Origin: Nitrospina sp052156635
GTDB lineage: Bacteria > Nitrospinota > Nitrospinia > Nitrospinales > Nitrospinaceae
Direction of reading: 5' to 3'
DNA: 64,000 nucleotides
Assembly: GCF_052156635.1 (NCBI RefSeq)
Contig: NZ_JBQKUO010000003.1
Coordinates: 186,001-250,000 of the forward strand
Part shown: piece by piece, positions 42,468 through 49,831 of the stretch
Position numbering within the stretch: position 1 is the stretch's first letter
Layout of the letters: every line of letters starts with the position of its first letter
Position numbers and translations under genes: made by a program
Notes under the pieces: model-generated
The model's database searches: none
Seen by the model: the letters and a program-made list of their open reading frames with translations, nothing else
Told to the model about the DNA's origin: nothing

Positions 42468-43349
42468 TCAGCCGGTTTCGGTGAGGGCCGCGAAGTCGTC
42501 GCGGTAACCCTGCATGCGCTGGCGGGCGTGCTGTCTCTGGACGGGGGCCATCTCCGCATCCACGCGCACGATCAAATCCTTCCAGTAACGGTGACGATCC
42601 TCCAGCCCGGCCTCGAACCCGGCAACCCAGTGGGATTCCGGATGACGGAGCCACTGCAACAGGCGGGCATGATAAAACTCCGCCGACCCTCCTTGCCGGA
42701 CGAGATTCAGAAAATCCAGCTGGAACCGGTTGCGGTTTTTAAGCCGAAGCTGCACCCAGTCATGGTCGGCACGCAACCAATGCGAAATGTGGGTGACCTG
42801 TTCCTCCGTCAACCCGCCGTACCAGTCGTCGAACACCTCCAGCACCCACTCGTGGTGATCGTGTTTCAGTTCGCGGGAGTCCAATGCCGCCTGTTTCACC
42901 AGCCAGCCTCCATCATTTTGAAAACGCCCTTCCAGGTGGCGGATCTGATCACCGTCAAGGGTGGCGAGAAAACGTGAAAAGTCCGGCAGGCCGCGGGCGA
43001 TCAACCGGTCCCAGAAGGCCCCCTGCTGATGCCAGATCCAATCGGCGTCATCCGCACTCAAACCGTCGACGTAACGCCGGTCGAGTTCGTCCAGGGCGGC
43101 GACAAGGCGCGGCAGTTCCTGTTTGCGGTGCCACGCCTGCAAAGCGGCGACACGCTGGTCGAGAAACCGCTCCTGCTCGCGGGTGAGATCGAAGTAATGG
43201 TCGATGCGGTGGACGAGAAACCAGTCGGAGAAGTTGTAGGCGATACGGGTGCGGCTGCACCCGGCGGCAATCAGCAGACAGAGCACGAGCAGGAAAAGCC
43301 GCCGTCGACCCGGCCTTACCGGACGGGGAAGTTGAGGACGTCGGGTCAT
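42468..43349 (-). CDS. DUF6279-type lipoprotein
   Basis: 293 aa from ATG 43349 (GGAGGCG upstream). A basic N-terminus and hydrophobic segment end in the lipobox IAAGCSRTR. The mature part starts with the family-typical RIAYNFSDWFLVHRIDHYFDLTREQERFLDQRV and is helical, rich in Trp/His (WIWHQQGAFWDRLIARGLPDF, HISHWLRADHDWVQLRLKNR). Function of the family is unknown. It lies downstream of the Arg-rich secreted protein on the same strand (66-bp gap). Confidence 0.75.
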   Translation of the reverse strand: MTRRPQLPRPVRPGRRRLFLLVLCLLIAAGCSRTRIAYNFSDWFLVHRIDHYFDLTREQERFLDQRVAALQAWHRKQELPRLVAALDELDRRYVDGLSADDADWIWHQQGAFWDRLIARGLPDFSRFLATLDGDQIRHLEGRFQNDGGWLVKQAALDSRELKHDHHEWVLEVFDDWYGGLTEEQVTHISHWLRADHDWVQLRLKNRNRFQLDFLNLVRQGGSAEFYHARLLQWLRHPESHWVAGFEAGLEDRHRYWKDLIVRVDAEMAPVQRQHARQRMQGYRDDFAALTETG

Positions 43350-43415
43350 CGGGTCGCCTCCGGCGGAAGGGTTTCCCTGGCCCCACCCGCACACGCGCTT
43401 GCAGAACAGTTACGG

Positions 43416-44291
43416 TCAGCGCAGGGAAAAGGGTGAAGGCGGAGCCTCGGAATCTGTTTGCGTTTCCCCGATCACGCGTCCGCCGAAATCGGAAAACACT
43501 TTTTGGCCGTTCTTCATGCGTTTCAGGTGGTGATGGGAACGGCGTTTCTTGTTACTTGATTGCGGGGCTTGATCCGCCGCAAAATCATCCGGCCCCAGAA
43601 TGTGCCACACAGTCTGATCGCGGAGCCGGGTTTTAAACCCGATGCCCTGCGTCCGGTCCAGGATGCGCTCGGAAAAATCGCTGCGCCCGGGAAACGCGGT
43701 GATGTTGGTGGTGGGGCCCAGCGGAAACCGCAGAACGCCAAATCCCGGAGAAAACACGAACGGCTGGAACGGTCCGACGAACGGAAACGGTCCCCCGAAT
43801 CCGTGCCGCTGGAACGGCCGAAGGGAAAACGGCGACGGTCCGGGATGCCGACGGTGAAATCCCGGCCCGCGAACTCCTTTATTGCCTTGTCGCCGGGTGT
43901 CGCGCTGTTTGATTTTGAAACCGGGATGGCGCGGGCGAAAATCCTGCCCATCCCGGATCACGTCATTTTGAATTTTCCGTGAGTTTTCATCCAGGCGGTT
44001 GCGCAGTTCATTGGGGCCGAACAGAAACTTCCGGCGAAGCGGAGACACGCCCTGCCTGCGGGAACCGCGAAACGACGAAGTCCTTCCGTCGCGGAATCCC
44101 TGCTGGGTGCGGATGCGACGTTGAATACTGGACTGGAATTTGGGACCGATGCGGCTTTTGAATCCTGAACTCCGGTTGAACGAGGAATGAAACCCCGCAC
44201 TCCCGCCGCCGGCGGAGACGACCTCCGGCAAGATGCCGGAGAAAACAAAAAGTCCCGTCAATAAAATGGAAGGGAGGGCCAACGGTTTCAT
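43416..44291 (-). CDS. Secreted Arg/Gly/Phe/Pro-rich protein of unknown function
   Basis: 291 aa from ATG 44291. Signal peptide (LALPSILLTGLFVFSGILPEVVSA), then a low-complexity basic region rich in Arg, Ser and Gly (SSFNRSSGFKSRIGPKFQ, RRIRTQQGFRDGRTSSFRG) and a Phe/Pro/Gly-rich centre (FSLRPFQRHGFGGPFPFVGP). The end is more ordered. It may be an envelope or matrix protein. It diverges from the sigma-54 activator gene. No family recognised. Confidence 0.55.
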   Translation of the reverse strand: MKPLALPSILLTGLFVFSGILPEVVSAGGGSAGFHSSFNRSSGFKSRIGPKFQSSIQRRIRTQQGFRDGRTSSFRGSRRQGVSPLRRKFLFGPNELRNRLDENSRKIQNDVIRDGQDFRPRHPGFKIKQRDTRRQGNKGVRGPGFHRRHPGPSPFSLRPFQRHGFGGPFPFVGPFQPFVFSPGFGVLRFPLGPTTNITAFPGRSDFSERILDRTQGIGFKTRLRDQTVWHILGPDDFAADQAPQSSNKKRRSHHHLKRMKNGQKVFSDFGGRVIGETQTDSEAPPSPFSLR

Positions 44292-44495
44292 GAGCACACC
44301 TGAAAGAGAAACACCACACGGTGGCGCTCAGCCGGATTGCCATCATCATTAAAATTATATCAATCCCGCGAAAACCGCCACAAGCCCAAACCGCGCGGAT
44401 CGATCCCCCGTTTCCGGAAACCGGGCCCCCGGGCTTTTAATGGCAACTTCGTGGAATCTGCTTTTTCAGGCCAGTACGGGGAGGCCTCAACACAC

Positions 44496-44529
44496 TGTTG
44501 CACTATTCCATTGCAACACTCCGGGCAAC
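44496..44529. promoter_or_regulatory. GTTGC/GCAAC inverted repeat upstream of the sigma-54 activator
   Basis: TGTTGCA (44496-44502) and TGCAACA (44511-44517) form a 7-bp inverted repeat. CCGGGCAAC (44521-44529) follows. The same half-sites, including an identical CCGGGCAAC, occur upstream of nirK (47239-47292). Likely binding sites for the activator encoded just downstream. Confidence 0.6.
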
Positions 44530-44587
44530 AGGGTACCATCCATTGGATTGCGGCACCCCGTCCCATACCGGAAAGAGAAGAAGCATC

Positions 44588-45922
44588 ATGAACACACGGC
44601 CCACAGACAACATCGAATCGATCATCAATCTGCTCAAGGAAGCGGTTTTCGTTTACGACGAGAATCTGAATATCCGTTATTTCAACGACGCCGCGGAACG
44701 GATCACCGGGTACAGCCGCGAGGAGGTGCTGGGGAGGAAATGCATCACCATCCTCGACCAGAGCGTGTGCCTGAACAACTGCGAGCTGTGCCTGACCGTG
44801 AAGAACGGCATCAACCCGGAAGCGCACTTCACCTCCTCCTTTCTGCGCAAAGACGGGGCGAAGCGCACGGGCGAATTTCAGGCGGGCATCCTGCAACGCA
44901 ACGAAGACGGCACGCGGGTGGTGGTGGCGCTCAACGACGTCACCGAAATCTCCCAACTGCGGCAGGAATTGAAAGAGGTCCACTCCTTCGGCAACATGAT
45001 CGGAAAAAGCCGGGTGATGAAGGAGTTGTTCGAAAACATCCAGAATGTGGCCTATTACGATTCCACCGTGTTCATCCAGGGGGAAAGCGGCACCGGCAAG
45101 GAACTGGTGGCGCGGGCCCTGCACTACGCCAGCCCGCGTGCGGGAAAAAACCTGATCAAGGTAAACTGTACCGCGTTCGCCGACACCCTGCTGGAAAGCG
45201 AGTTGTTCGGACACGCCAAGGGCGCCTTCACGGGGGCGCTTCGCGACCGCATCGGTCGTTTCGAGGAAGCACACGGCGGGACCATTTTTCTGGACGAGAT
45301 CGGCGACCTCACCCCGACCATCCAGGTCAAGCTGTTGCGCGTTCTTCAGGAAAAAGAAGTCGAGCGCGTGGGCGAGAACGTGACCCGCCAGGTGGACATT
45401 CGCATCATCGCCGCCACCAACAAGGACATCCTGGAAGAAGTGAAAACGGGCCGGTTCCGCGAAGATTTGTATTACCGGCTGAACGTCATCCCGCTCAACC
45501 TGCCACCGCTCCGCGACCGCAAGGAAGACATTCCCTACCTCGTCCAGCATTTCATCAAACGCTGGAACATCCAGCACGTGAAACCCATCGAAGGCATCGC
45601 CGACGACGCTCTGGGTCCCCTCCTCGACCATGACTGGCCGGGCAACATCCGCGAACTGGAAAACGTGGTGGAACACGCCTGCGTGAAGTGTTCCGGCTCG
45701 CGCATACAGAACGTGGACCTTCCCGCATTTTTGCAATCGGAGGCAGAGGGTCCCGCTCCCGGACGCGTGAACCCGGTGCGCCGCCGCAACTGGCTGAACC
45801 GGGAGATGGTGGCCGCCGCGCTGGAGAAAGCCGGGGGCAACCAGTCGCGCGCCGCACGGGAACTGGGCGTGCACCGCATCACCCTCTGGCGCAAGATGAA
45901 GGAGTTCGGCCTTCCCGCTTGA
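44588..45922 (+). CDS. PAS-domain sigma-54-dependent transcriptional activator (Fis-type)
   Basis: 444 aa from ATG 44588. An N-terminal PAS domain (AVFVYDENLNIRYFNDAAERITGYSREEVLG) holds the Cys cluster C52, C61, C65, C68, which could bind an Fe-S cluster or respond to redox or NO. The AAA+ domain has Walker A GESGTGKE (165-172), the sigma-54 loop GAFTGA (212-217), Walker B GTIFLDEIGDL and the R-finger region. The C-terminus has a Fis-type HTH (416-436, GGNQSRAARELGVHRITLWRKM). The upstream 44498 start would place the operator inside the gene. It faces nirK and probably controls it. Confidence 0.92.
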   Translation: MNTRPTDNIESIINLLKEAVFVYDENLNIRYFNDAAERITGYSREEVLGRKCITILDQSVCLNNCELCLTVKNGINPEAHFTSSFLRKDGAKRTGEFQAGILQRNEDGTRVVVALNDVTEISQLRQELKEVHSFGNMIGKSRVMKELFENIQNVAYYDSTVFIQGESGTGKELVARALHYASPRAGKNLIKVNCTAFADTLLESELFGHAKGAFTGALRDRIGRFEEAHGGTIFLDEIGDLTPTIQVKLLRVLQEKEVERVGENVTRQVDIRIIAATNKDILEEVKTGRFREDLYYRLNVIPLNLPPLRDRKEDIPYLVQHFIKRWNIQHVKPIEGIADDALGPLLDHDWPGNIRELENVVEHACVKCSGSRIQNVDLPAFLQSEAEGPAPGRVNPVRRRNWLNREMVAAALEKAGGNQSRAARELGVHRITLWRKMKEFGLPA

Positions 45923-46028
45923 AGCACGTCACTACCTGGTTATCGAGCCCCGCCCACCGTTTGGTAAATAAGCTTTCTGTTTATAACAAATTCCCGGACT
46001 GCTGAGATTCTGGCTGAAGACCCCTGCC

Positions 46029-46052
46029 CCTTCCCCGCTTTCGCGGGGAAGG
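46029..46052. terminator. Hairpin between the convergent activator and nirK genes
   Basis: CCTTCCCCGC (46029-46038) and GCGGGGAAGG (46043-46052), perfect 10-bp stem with TTTC loop. No T-run. Possibly a bidirectional terminator or a dispersed palindrome; a related CCCCTGCCCCTT stretch occurs near 54763. Confidence 0.4.
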
Positions 46053-46100
46053 ACCAGGTGTTGCGGGGATGGGGCGAGTTGAAAGCCGGAGTGTGGGGGG

Positions 46101-47111
46101 TCACTTCCCGGCTCGAAAGACGGAAGGGTTCTCTTCCCCTTCCACCTCCAGGTGGCCGATCGCCCCTTTCGCCACCCGGAAAATGCTGTGATCCACCAGG
46201 GCATACGTGCCCGGCGCGTCCACCTTGAACTCAACAATGGTCGCACCTGCGGAAGGAATCATGGTGGTCTGCACGTTGGTGTTCACCAGTCCGCCGATGG
46301 CACCTTCCATGTACACCTTGTCGAAGATTTCGCCGATGATGTGGAACGAAGACACCCGGTTGGGACCGATGTTGCCGTAGTAAATACGCACGGTTTCGCC
46401 GACCTTCGCCTTGAGCGCGTTGTCGAACATCACGCCGCCTTCCTTGCCGTTGAACACGACGTAGGTCGGGTTCTCATCGAGGCCGCGCTGGATGTCGAAC
46501 TCGACCAGCCCTTCTTTCTTCTGCGTGGTGAAGAACTCGCTTCGCATCACGTAATATTCGCGGTCCACCGGCGGCAGGCCGCCTTCCGGCTCCACAAGGA
46601 TCAGTCCGTACATGCCGTTGGCGATATGGTCGACAATCTGCCCGGCCGCACAGTGATAAATGAACAGGCCCGGAGCCAGCGCCTTGTACGAGAAGACGCG
46701 GGTCTCACCCGGAGCGACGGTGATCACCGCCGCACCGCCACCCGGTCCGTTCACCGCGTGCATGTCGATGTTGTGGTCCTGCGAGTTGGTCTTCGGGTTG
46801 GTCAGGTGAAACTGCACCGTGTCGCCCACCCGCACCCGCACCATGGGGCCCGGAACAGTGCCGTTGTAACTCCAGAATTTATATTTGATGCCTTTACCCA
46901 ATCCTTCCGCCAGGTCGCCGACGAATTCCTTCGCCTCAAAATGAACCTCCACCGTTTGCGACTCGGAACGCTTGGTGGGGGACGGCACATTCGGCGCCGT
47001 GGCCATGACGGAATCGCCATGCGACCACCCTGGCGCGGCAACGGACAGGATGAACAGGAACAAAATCAGCTGAACGGGTTTAAAGCGCAATCGGGAAAGG
47101 GATTCGATCAT
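46101..47111 (-). CDS. nirK: Copper-containing nitrite reductase (NO-forming)
   Basis: 336 aa. Signal peptide (IESLSRL...FILSVAAPGWSHG), then two cupredoxin domains. Type-1 copper ligands H113, C154, H162 and M167 and type-2 ligands H118, H153 and H308 are present. The catalytic Asp (D116, in HNIDMHAV) and His (H257, in SSFHIIGEIF) are also there, so it should be active: nitrite to NO in the periplasm. AGGAG lies 10 nt before ATG 47111; an ATG at 47120 is only 1 nt after it. A -24/-12 promoter is upstream. Confidence 0.94.
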   Translation of the reverse strand: MIESLSRLRFKPVQLILFLFILSVAAPGWSHGDSVMATAPNVPSPTKRSESQTVEVHFEAKEFVGDLAEGLGKGIKYKFWSYNGTVPGPMVRVRVGDTVQFHLTNPKTNSQDHNIDMHAVNGPGGGAAVITVAPGETRVFSYKALAPGLFIYHCAAGQIVDHIANGMYGLILVEPEGGLPPVDREYYVMRSEFFTTQKKEGLVEFDIQRGLDENPTYVVFNGKEGGVMFDNALKAKVGETVRIYYGNIGPNRVSSFHIIGEIFDKVYMEGAIGGLVNTNVQTTMIPSAGATIVEFKVDAPGTYALVDHSIFRVAKGAIGHLEVEGEENPSVFRAGK

Positions 47112-47170
47112 GTAACTCATACTCCTAAAGGTTAAAAAAAATCCATGGAACGACCTACCGCCTCGTTAAT

Positions 47171-47185
47171 ACAAGGCCCGTGCCA
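47171..47185 (-). promoter_or_regulatory. Sigma-54 (-24/-12) promoter of nirK
   Basis: Minus strand TGGCACGGGCCTTGT fits the consensus TGGCACG-N4-TTGC except for the last base. The -12 element lies about 60 nt before the nirK ATG. Together with activator sites further upstream it makes nirK a sigma-54 gene. Confidence 0.65.
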
Positions 47186-47238
47186 AATTCCAAACCACCG
47201 TTTTTAAGCTGAATTTGCAGGATACGGTCCTTTCCCCT

Positions 47239-47292
47239 GTTGCGTTAAATGGCCAACGCAACGTTGCAGGCAGTTGCGTGTCCCCGGGCAAC
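47239..47292. promoter_or_regulatory. Cluster of GTTGC/GCAAC half-sites, candidate enhancer of nirK
   Basis: GTTGCGTT (47239-47246) and AACGCAAC (47255-47262) form a perfect inverted repeat. GTTGC (47263-47267), GTTGCGT (47273-47279) and CCGGGCAAC (47284-47292) follow. They start about 55 bp upstream of the -24 element, typical for enhancer-binding activators. Confidence 0.55.
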
Positions 47293-47353
47293 TCCTCCTT
47301 TTTCCGAATGCCGCCTGTTCCTCCAGGTCTGCCGCCGTAACCGATGGAAACTT

Positions 47354-47382
47354 ATTGACAGACCGCGCGTTATCGCCAATAA
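47354..47382 (+). promoter_or_regulatory. Sigma-70 promoter of mobBA-moeA
   Basis: TTGACA (47354-47359), 17-nt spacer, AATAAT (47377-47382), about 90 nt before the first gene. Confidence 0.5.
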
Positions 47383-47479
47383 TAGCTAAATCTCAATAAT
47401 TGAATAACTTATACCCCACCCCCCTTGGCGAAACCTTCTGTTTTGGAAAGCCCGGTGGGAGGTTGATCAAGAAAACCGC

Positions 47480-48610
47480 ATGGACCGCTACTGGGAACGC
47501 TTCAAGACCCCTTTCCTCTGCTTCGCCGGGTTTTCCGGTGTGGGCAAAACCACCCTGCTCGTGGAGCTGATCAAACGGTTCCGCAGCGACCACATCCGCG
47601 CCGGGTATTACAAGCACGACGCACACCGCTTCCAGATGGACAAGGAAGGAAAGGACACCTGGCGCGCCCGGCAGGCGGGGGCGGGTATCCTCACCATCAA
47701 CGATCCCGAACACTTCGCCATCATCGCCGAAAACCCGTTCAAGAAACGCTCCATCACCCACGCGCTGGAGCAGTGCGACTGTATCCTCATCGAGGGCTAC
47801 AAGAAATCGCCGTTCAACAAGATCGTGTTCCTCGACGCGGAGGGCCGACTTCCCATCTCCCGTGACGACACCGGCATCAAGGCGGTGGTGCACCAGGGCG
47901 TGATCCACGACACGGGGCTGACCGATCTCGGCATCCCGCTGTTTCACCGCGACGAGGTGGACCGCATCTACGAATTCGTGCGCAGCCATTTTCTCCAGTG
48001 CACCAGCCCGATTTACGGCGGCGTGTTCATCGGCGGGCAGAGCAAACGCATGGGTAAGGCCAAGTTCTCGCTCGCCTACAACGGAAAGACGGAAGCCGAA
48101 CGGATGGTGGACTTGTTGTCGCGGTTCTGCGATAAAGTGGTATTGTCGGCGCGGCCAGACCAGGACCTGGCCGACCTCGGAGACCTGGCCGATTGCGAGC
48201 GGTTGAACGACGAACACAGTGGACTGGGTCCGGTGGGCGGCCTGGCGACGCTCATGGCCAACCACCCGGACAAGGCGTGGCTGGTGGTCGCCTGCGACAT
48301 GCCGTTCCTGAAGGAACGCAACGTCCGGCACATCATCGAACAACGCGACCCGCTCCGCTACGGCACCTGTTATATGAAGAAAGGACGCCTCGGCGTGGAA
48401 CCCATGTGCGGCATATACGAACCGAAGTTCATCGTGCCCCTGTTCGAGGCCATGTCGCGGCGCGAACTTTCTTTGTCGCGCATCATCAACGAACTGCCGT
48501 TCCATTGCATCAGCGTGCCGGAGGACAACCGTTCCGATTTCATGAATGTCAACACGCCCGAGGAATACGAAGTGGCCCGGGTGAAGCGGGAACAGAAGGA
48601 GGAAAACTGA
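47480..48610 (+). CDS. mobBA: MobB-MobA fusion, molybdopterin guanine dinucleotide synthesis
   Basis: 376 aa in two parts. Residues 1 to about 175 are a MobB GTPase domain with P-loop GFSGVGKTT (17-25), YKHDAHRFQMDKEGKDTWRARQAGA and LIEGYK (103-108). Residues about 180-376 are a MobA nucleotidyltransferase with GGVFIGGQSKRMGKAKFSL (185-196), GPVGGLATLMA, VVACDMPFL and the C-terminal FMNVNTPEEY. MobA attaches GMP to Mo-molybdopterin. MobB comes first here. moeA starts one base after the stop. Confidence 0.93.
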   Translation: MDRYWERFKTPFLCFAGFSGVGKTTLLVELIKRFRSDHIRAGYYKHDAHRFQMDKEGKDTWRARQAGAGILTINDPEHFAIIAENPFKKRSITHALEQCDCILIEGYKKSPFNKIVFLDAEGRLPISRDDTGIKAVVHQGVIHDTGLTDLGIPLFHRDEVDRIYEFVRSHFLQCTSPIYGGVFIGGQSKRMGKAKFSLAYNGKTEAERMVDLLSRFCDKVVLSARPDQDLADLGDLADCERLNDEHSGLGPVGGLATLMANHPDKAWLVVACDMPFLKERNVRHIIEQRDPLRYGTCYMKKGRLGVEPMCGIYEPKFIVPLFEAMSRRELSLSRIINELPFHCISVPEDNRSDFMNVNTPEEYEVARVKREQKEEN

Positions 48611-48611
48611 A

Positions 48612-49826
48612 ATGGGCATGATCACCGTCGACGAGGCGTTGTCCAGCATACTCGCCAAAATCGAACCCAAGGGACTGGAAAAGGTCTCCATCACCGAGGC
48701 GCTGGGGCGCGTGCTGGCGGAGGACATCACCGCCCGCCGCGACAACCCGCCGCTCGACAACTCGGCGATGGACGGCTACGCGGTGATCGCGGGCGACATC
48801 CAGTCGGCGACGCCGGACAGCCCGGTGAAGCTGGAACTGGTCGATGAAGTCGCCGCCGGGTCCATCGGCACAATCACGCTGAAATCCAACCAGGCGATCC
48901 GCATCATGACCGGCGCCCCCATTCCTCCCGGCGCCGACGCGGTGCTGATGCAGGAAGACACGGACAAGAACGGCAACTTTGTCTTCGCCAAGGACAAGGC
49001 GACGATCGGCGAGAACATCCGCCTCGCCGGCGAGGACGTGAAGACCGGCGACGTGGTGGTGCCGAAGGGCAACGTCATCACCCCGGCGCACGTCGGCATG
49101 ATGGCGGTGTGCGGCAGAAGCAGCGTCACCGTCGGCCAGCGCCCCACGGTGGCCATCCTCTCCACCGGCGACGAGATCGTCGATCTCGACCAGGTGCCGG
49201 AAGGCTCGCAGATCTACAACAGCAACGGCTACATGCTGATGGCGCAGGTGGCCTCGGCCGGCGGCATCCCGCGCTACATGGGGGTCGCCCGGGACGACGA
49301 AAAGGACCTGCTGGAAAAATTCGAGTGGGCGCTGGAGAGCGACATCGTGCTCTCCTCCGGCGGCGTGTCGGTCGGCGATTACGACCTGGTGAAGGCAAGC
49401 CTCCAGAAAATGGGCAACGAGATGGTGTTCTGGAAAGTCGCCATGAAACCGGGCAAACCGCTTGCCTTCGGCAAAATCGGCGAGACGCCGGTGTTCGGCC
49501 TGCCGGGCAACCCGGTGTCCTCGTTCGTGTCGTTCGAGCAGTTCGTGCGCCCGGCGATCAAGAAGATGATGGGTGCGCGCGACCTGAGTCCGCGGACGGT
49601 GCAGGCGACCCTCACCGAAACCATCAAGAAAAAAACCGACCGCGTGCATTTCATGAGCGCCGTGGTCTCCTGGGACGGCGGCGACTGCACCGTGACCCCC
49701 GCGGAACAGCAGGGGTCCGGGGTGCTCAAGTCCACCGTCGCCGCCAACGGCCTGCTCGTGTTTCCTCTGGAGATAAGCGAACTCCGGAAGGGCGAGCGGG
49801 TCACCGTCCAACTTCTGAATACCTGA
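48612..49826 (+). CDS. moeA: Molybdopterin molybdenumtransferase
   Basis: 404 aa. It has DNPPLDNSAMDGYAVIAGD, IRIMTGAPIPPGADAVLMQEDT, PTVAILSTGDEIVDLDQVPEGSQIYNSNGYML, ILSSGGVSVGDYDLVK-like and GLPGNPVSSFVSFEQFVRP, all typical of MoeA. It inserts molybdate into adenylated molybdopterin. AGGAGG in the end of mobBA serves as ribosome-binding site, so the two are translated together. Confidence 0.96.
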   Translation: MGMITVDEALSSILAKIEPKGLEKVSITEALGRVLAEDITARRDNPPLDNSAMDGYAVIAGDIQSATPDSPVKLELVDEVAAGSIGTITLKSNQAIRIMTGAPIPPGADAVLMQEDTDKNGNFVFAKDKATIGENIRLAGEDVKTGDVVVPKGNVITPAHVGMMAVCGRSSVTVGQRPTVAILSTGDEIVDLDQVPEGSQIYNSNGYMLMAQVASAGGIPRYMGVARDDEKDLLEKFEWALESDIVLSSGGVSVGDYDLVKASLQKMGNEMVFWKVAMKPGKPLAFGKIGETPVFGLPGNPVSSFVSFEQFVRPAIKKMMGARDLSPRTVQATLTETIKKKTDRVHFMSAVVSWDGGDCTVTPAEQQGSGVLKSTVAANGLLVFPLEISELRKGERVTVQLLNT

Positions 49827-49831
49827 GGCCG

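Larger units (their letters stand above)
47112..47479. other. Divergent regulatory region between nirK and mobBA
   Basis: 368 bp with no gene. It holds the nirK sigma-54 promoter, its probable activator sites, and a sigma-70 promoter for mobBA-moeA, each listed separately. Confidence 0.7.

Noticed and set aside
46029..46052. Classical rho-independent terminator
   Set aside because: Strong stem but no T-run on either strand, so listed only with low confidence.
49109..49831. Upstream extension of the FG-GAP protein frame through moeA
   Set aside because: That part reads moeA out of frame with Arg/Gly/Pro-rich nonsense; a signal peptide starts at 49832.
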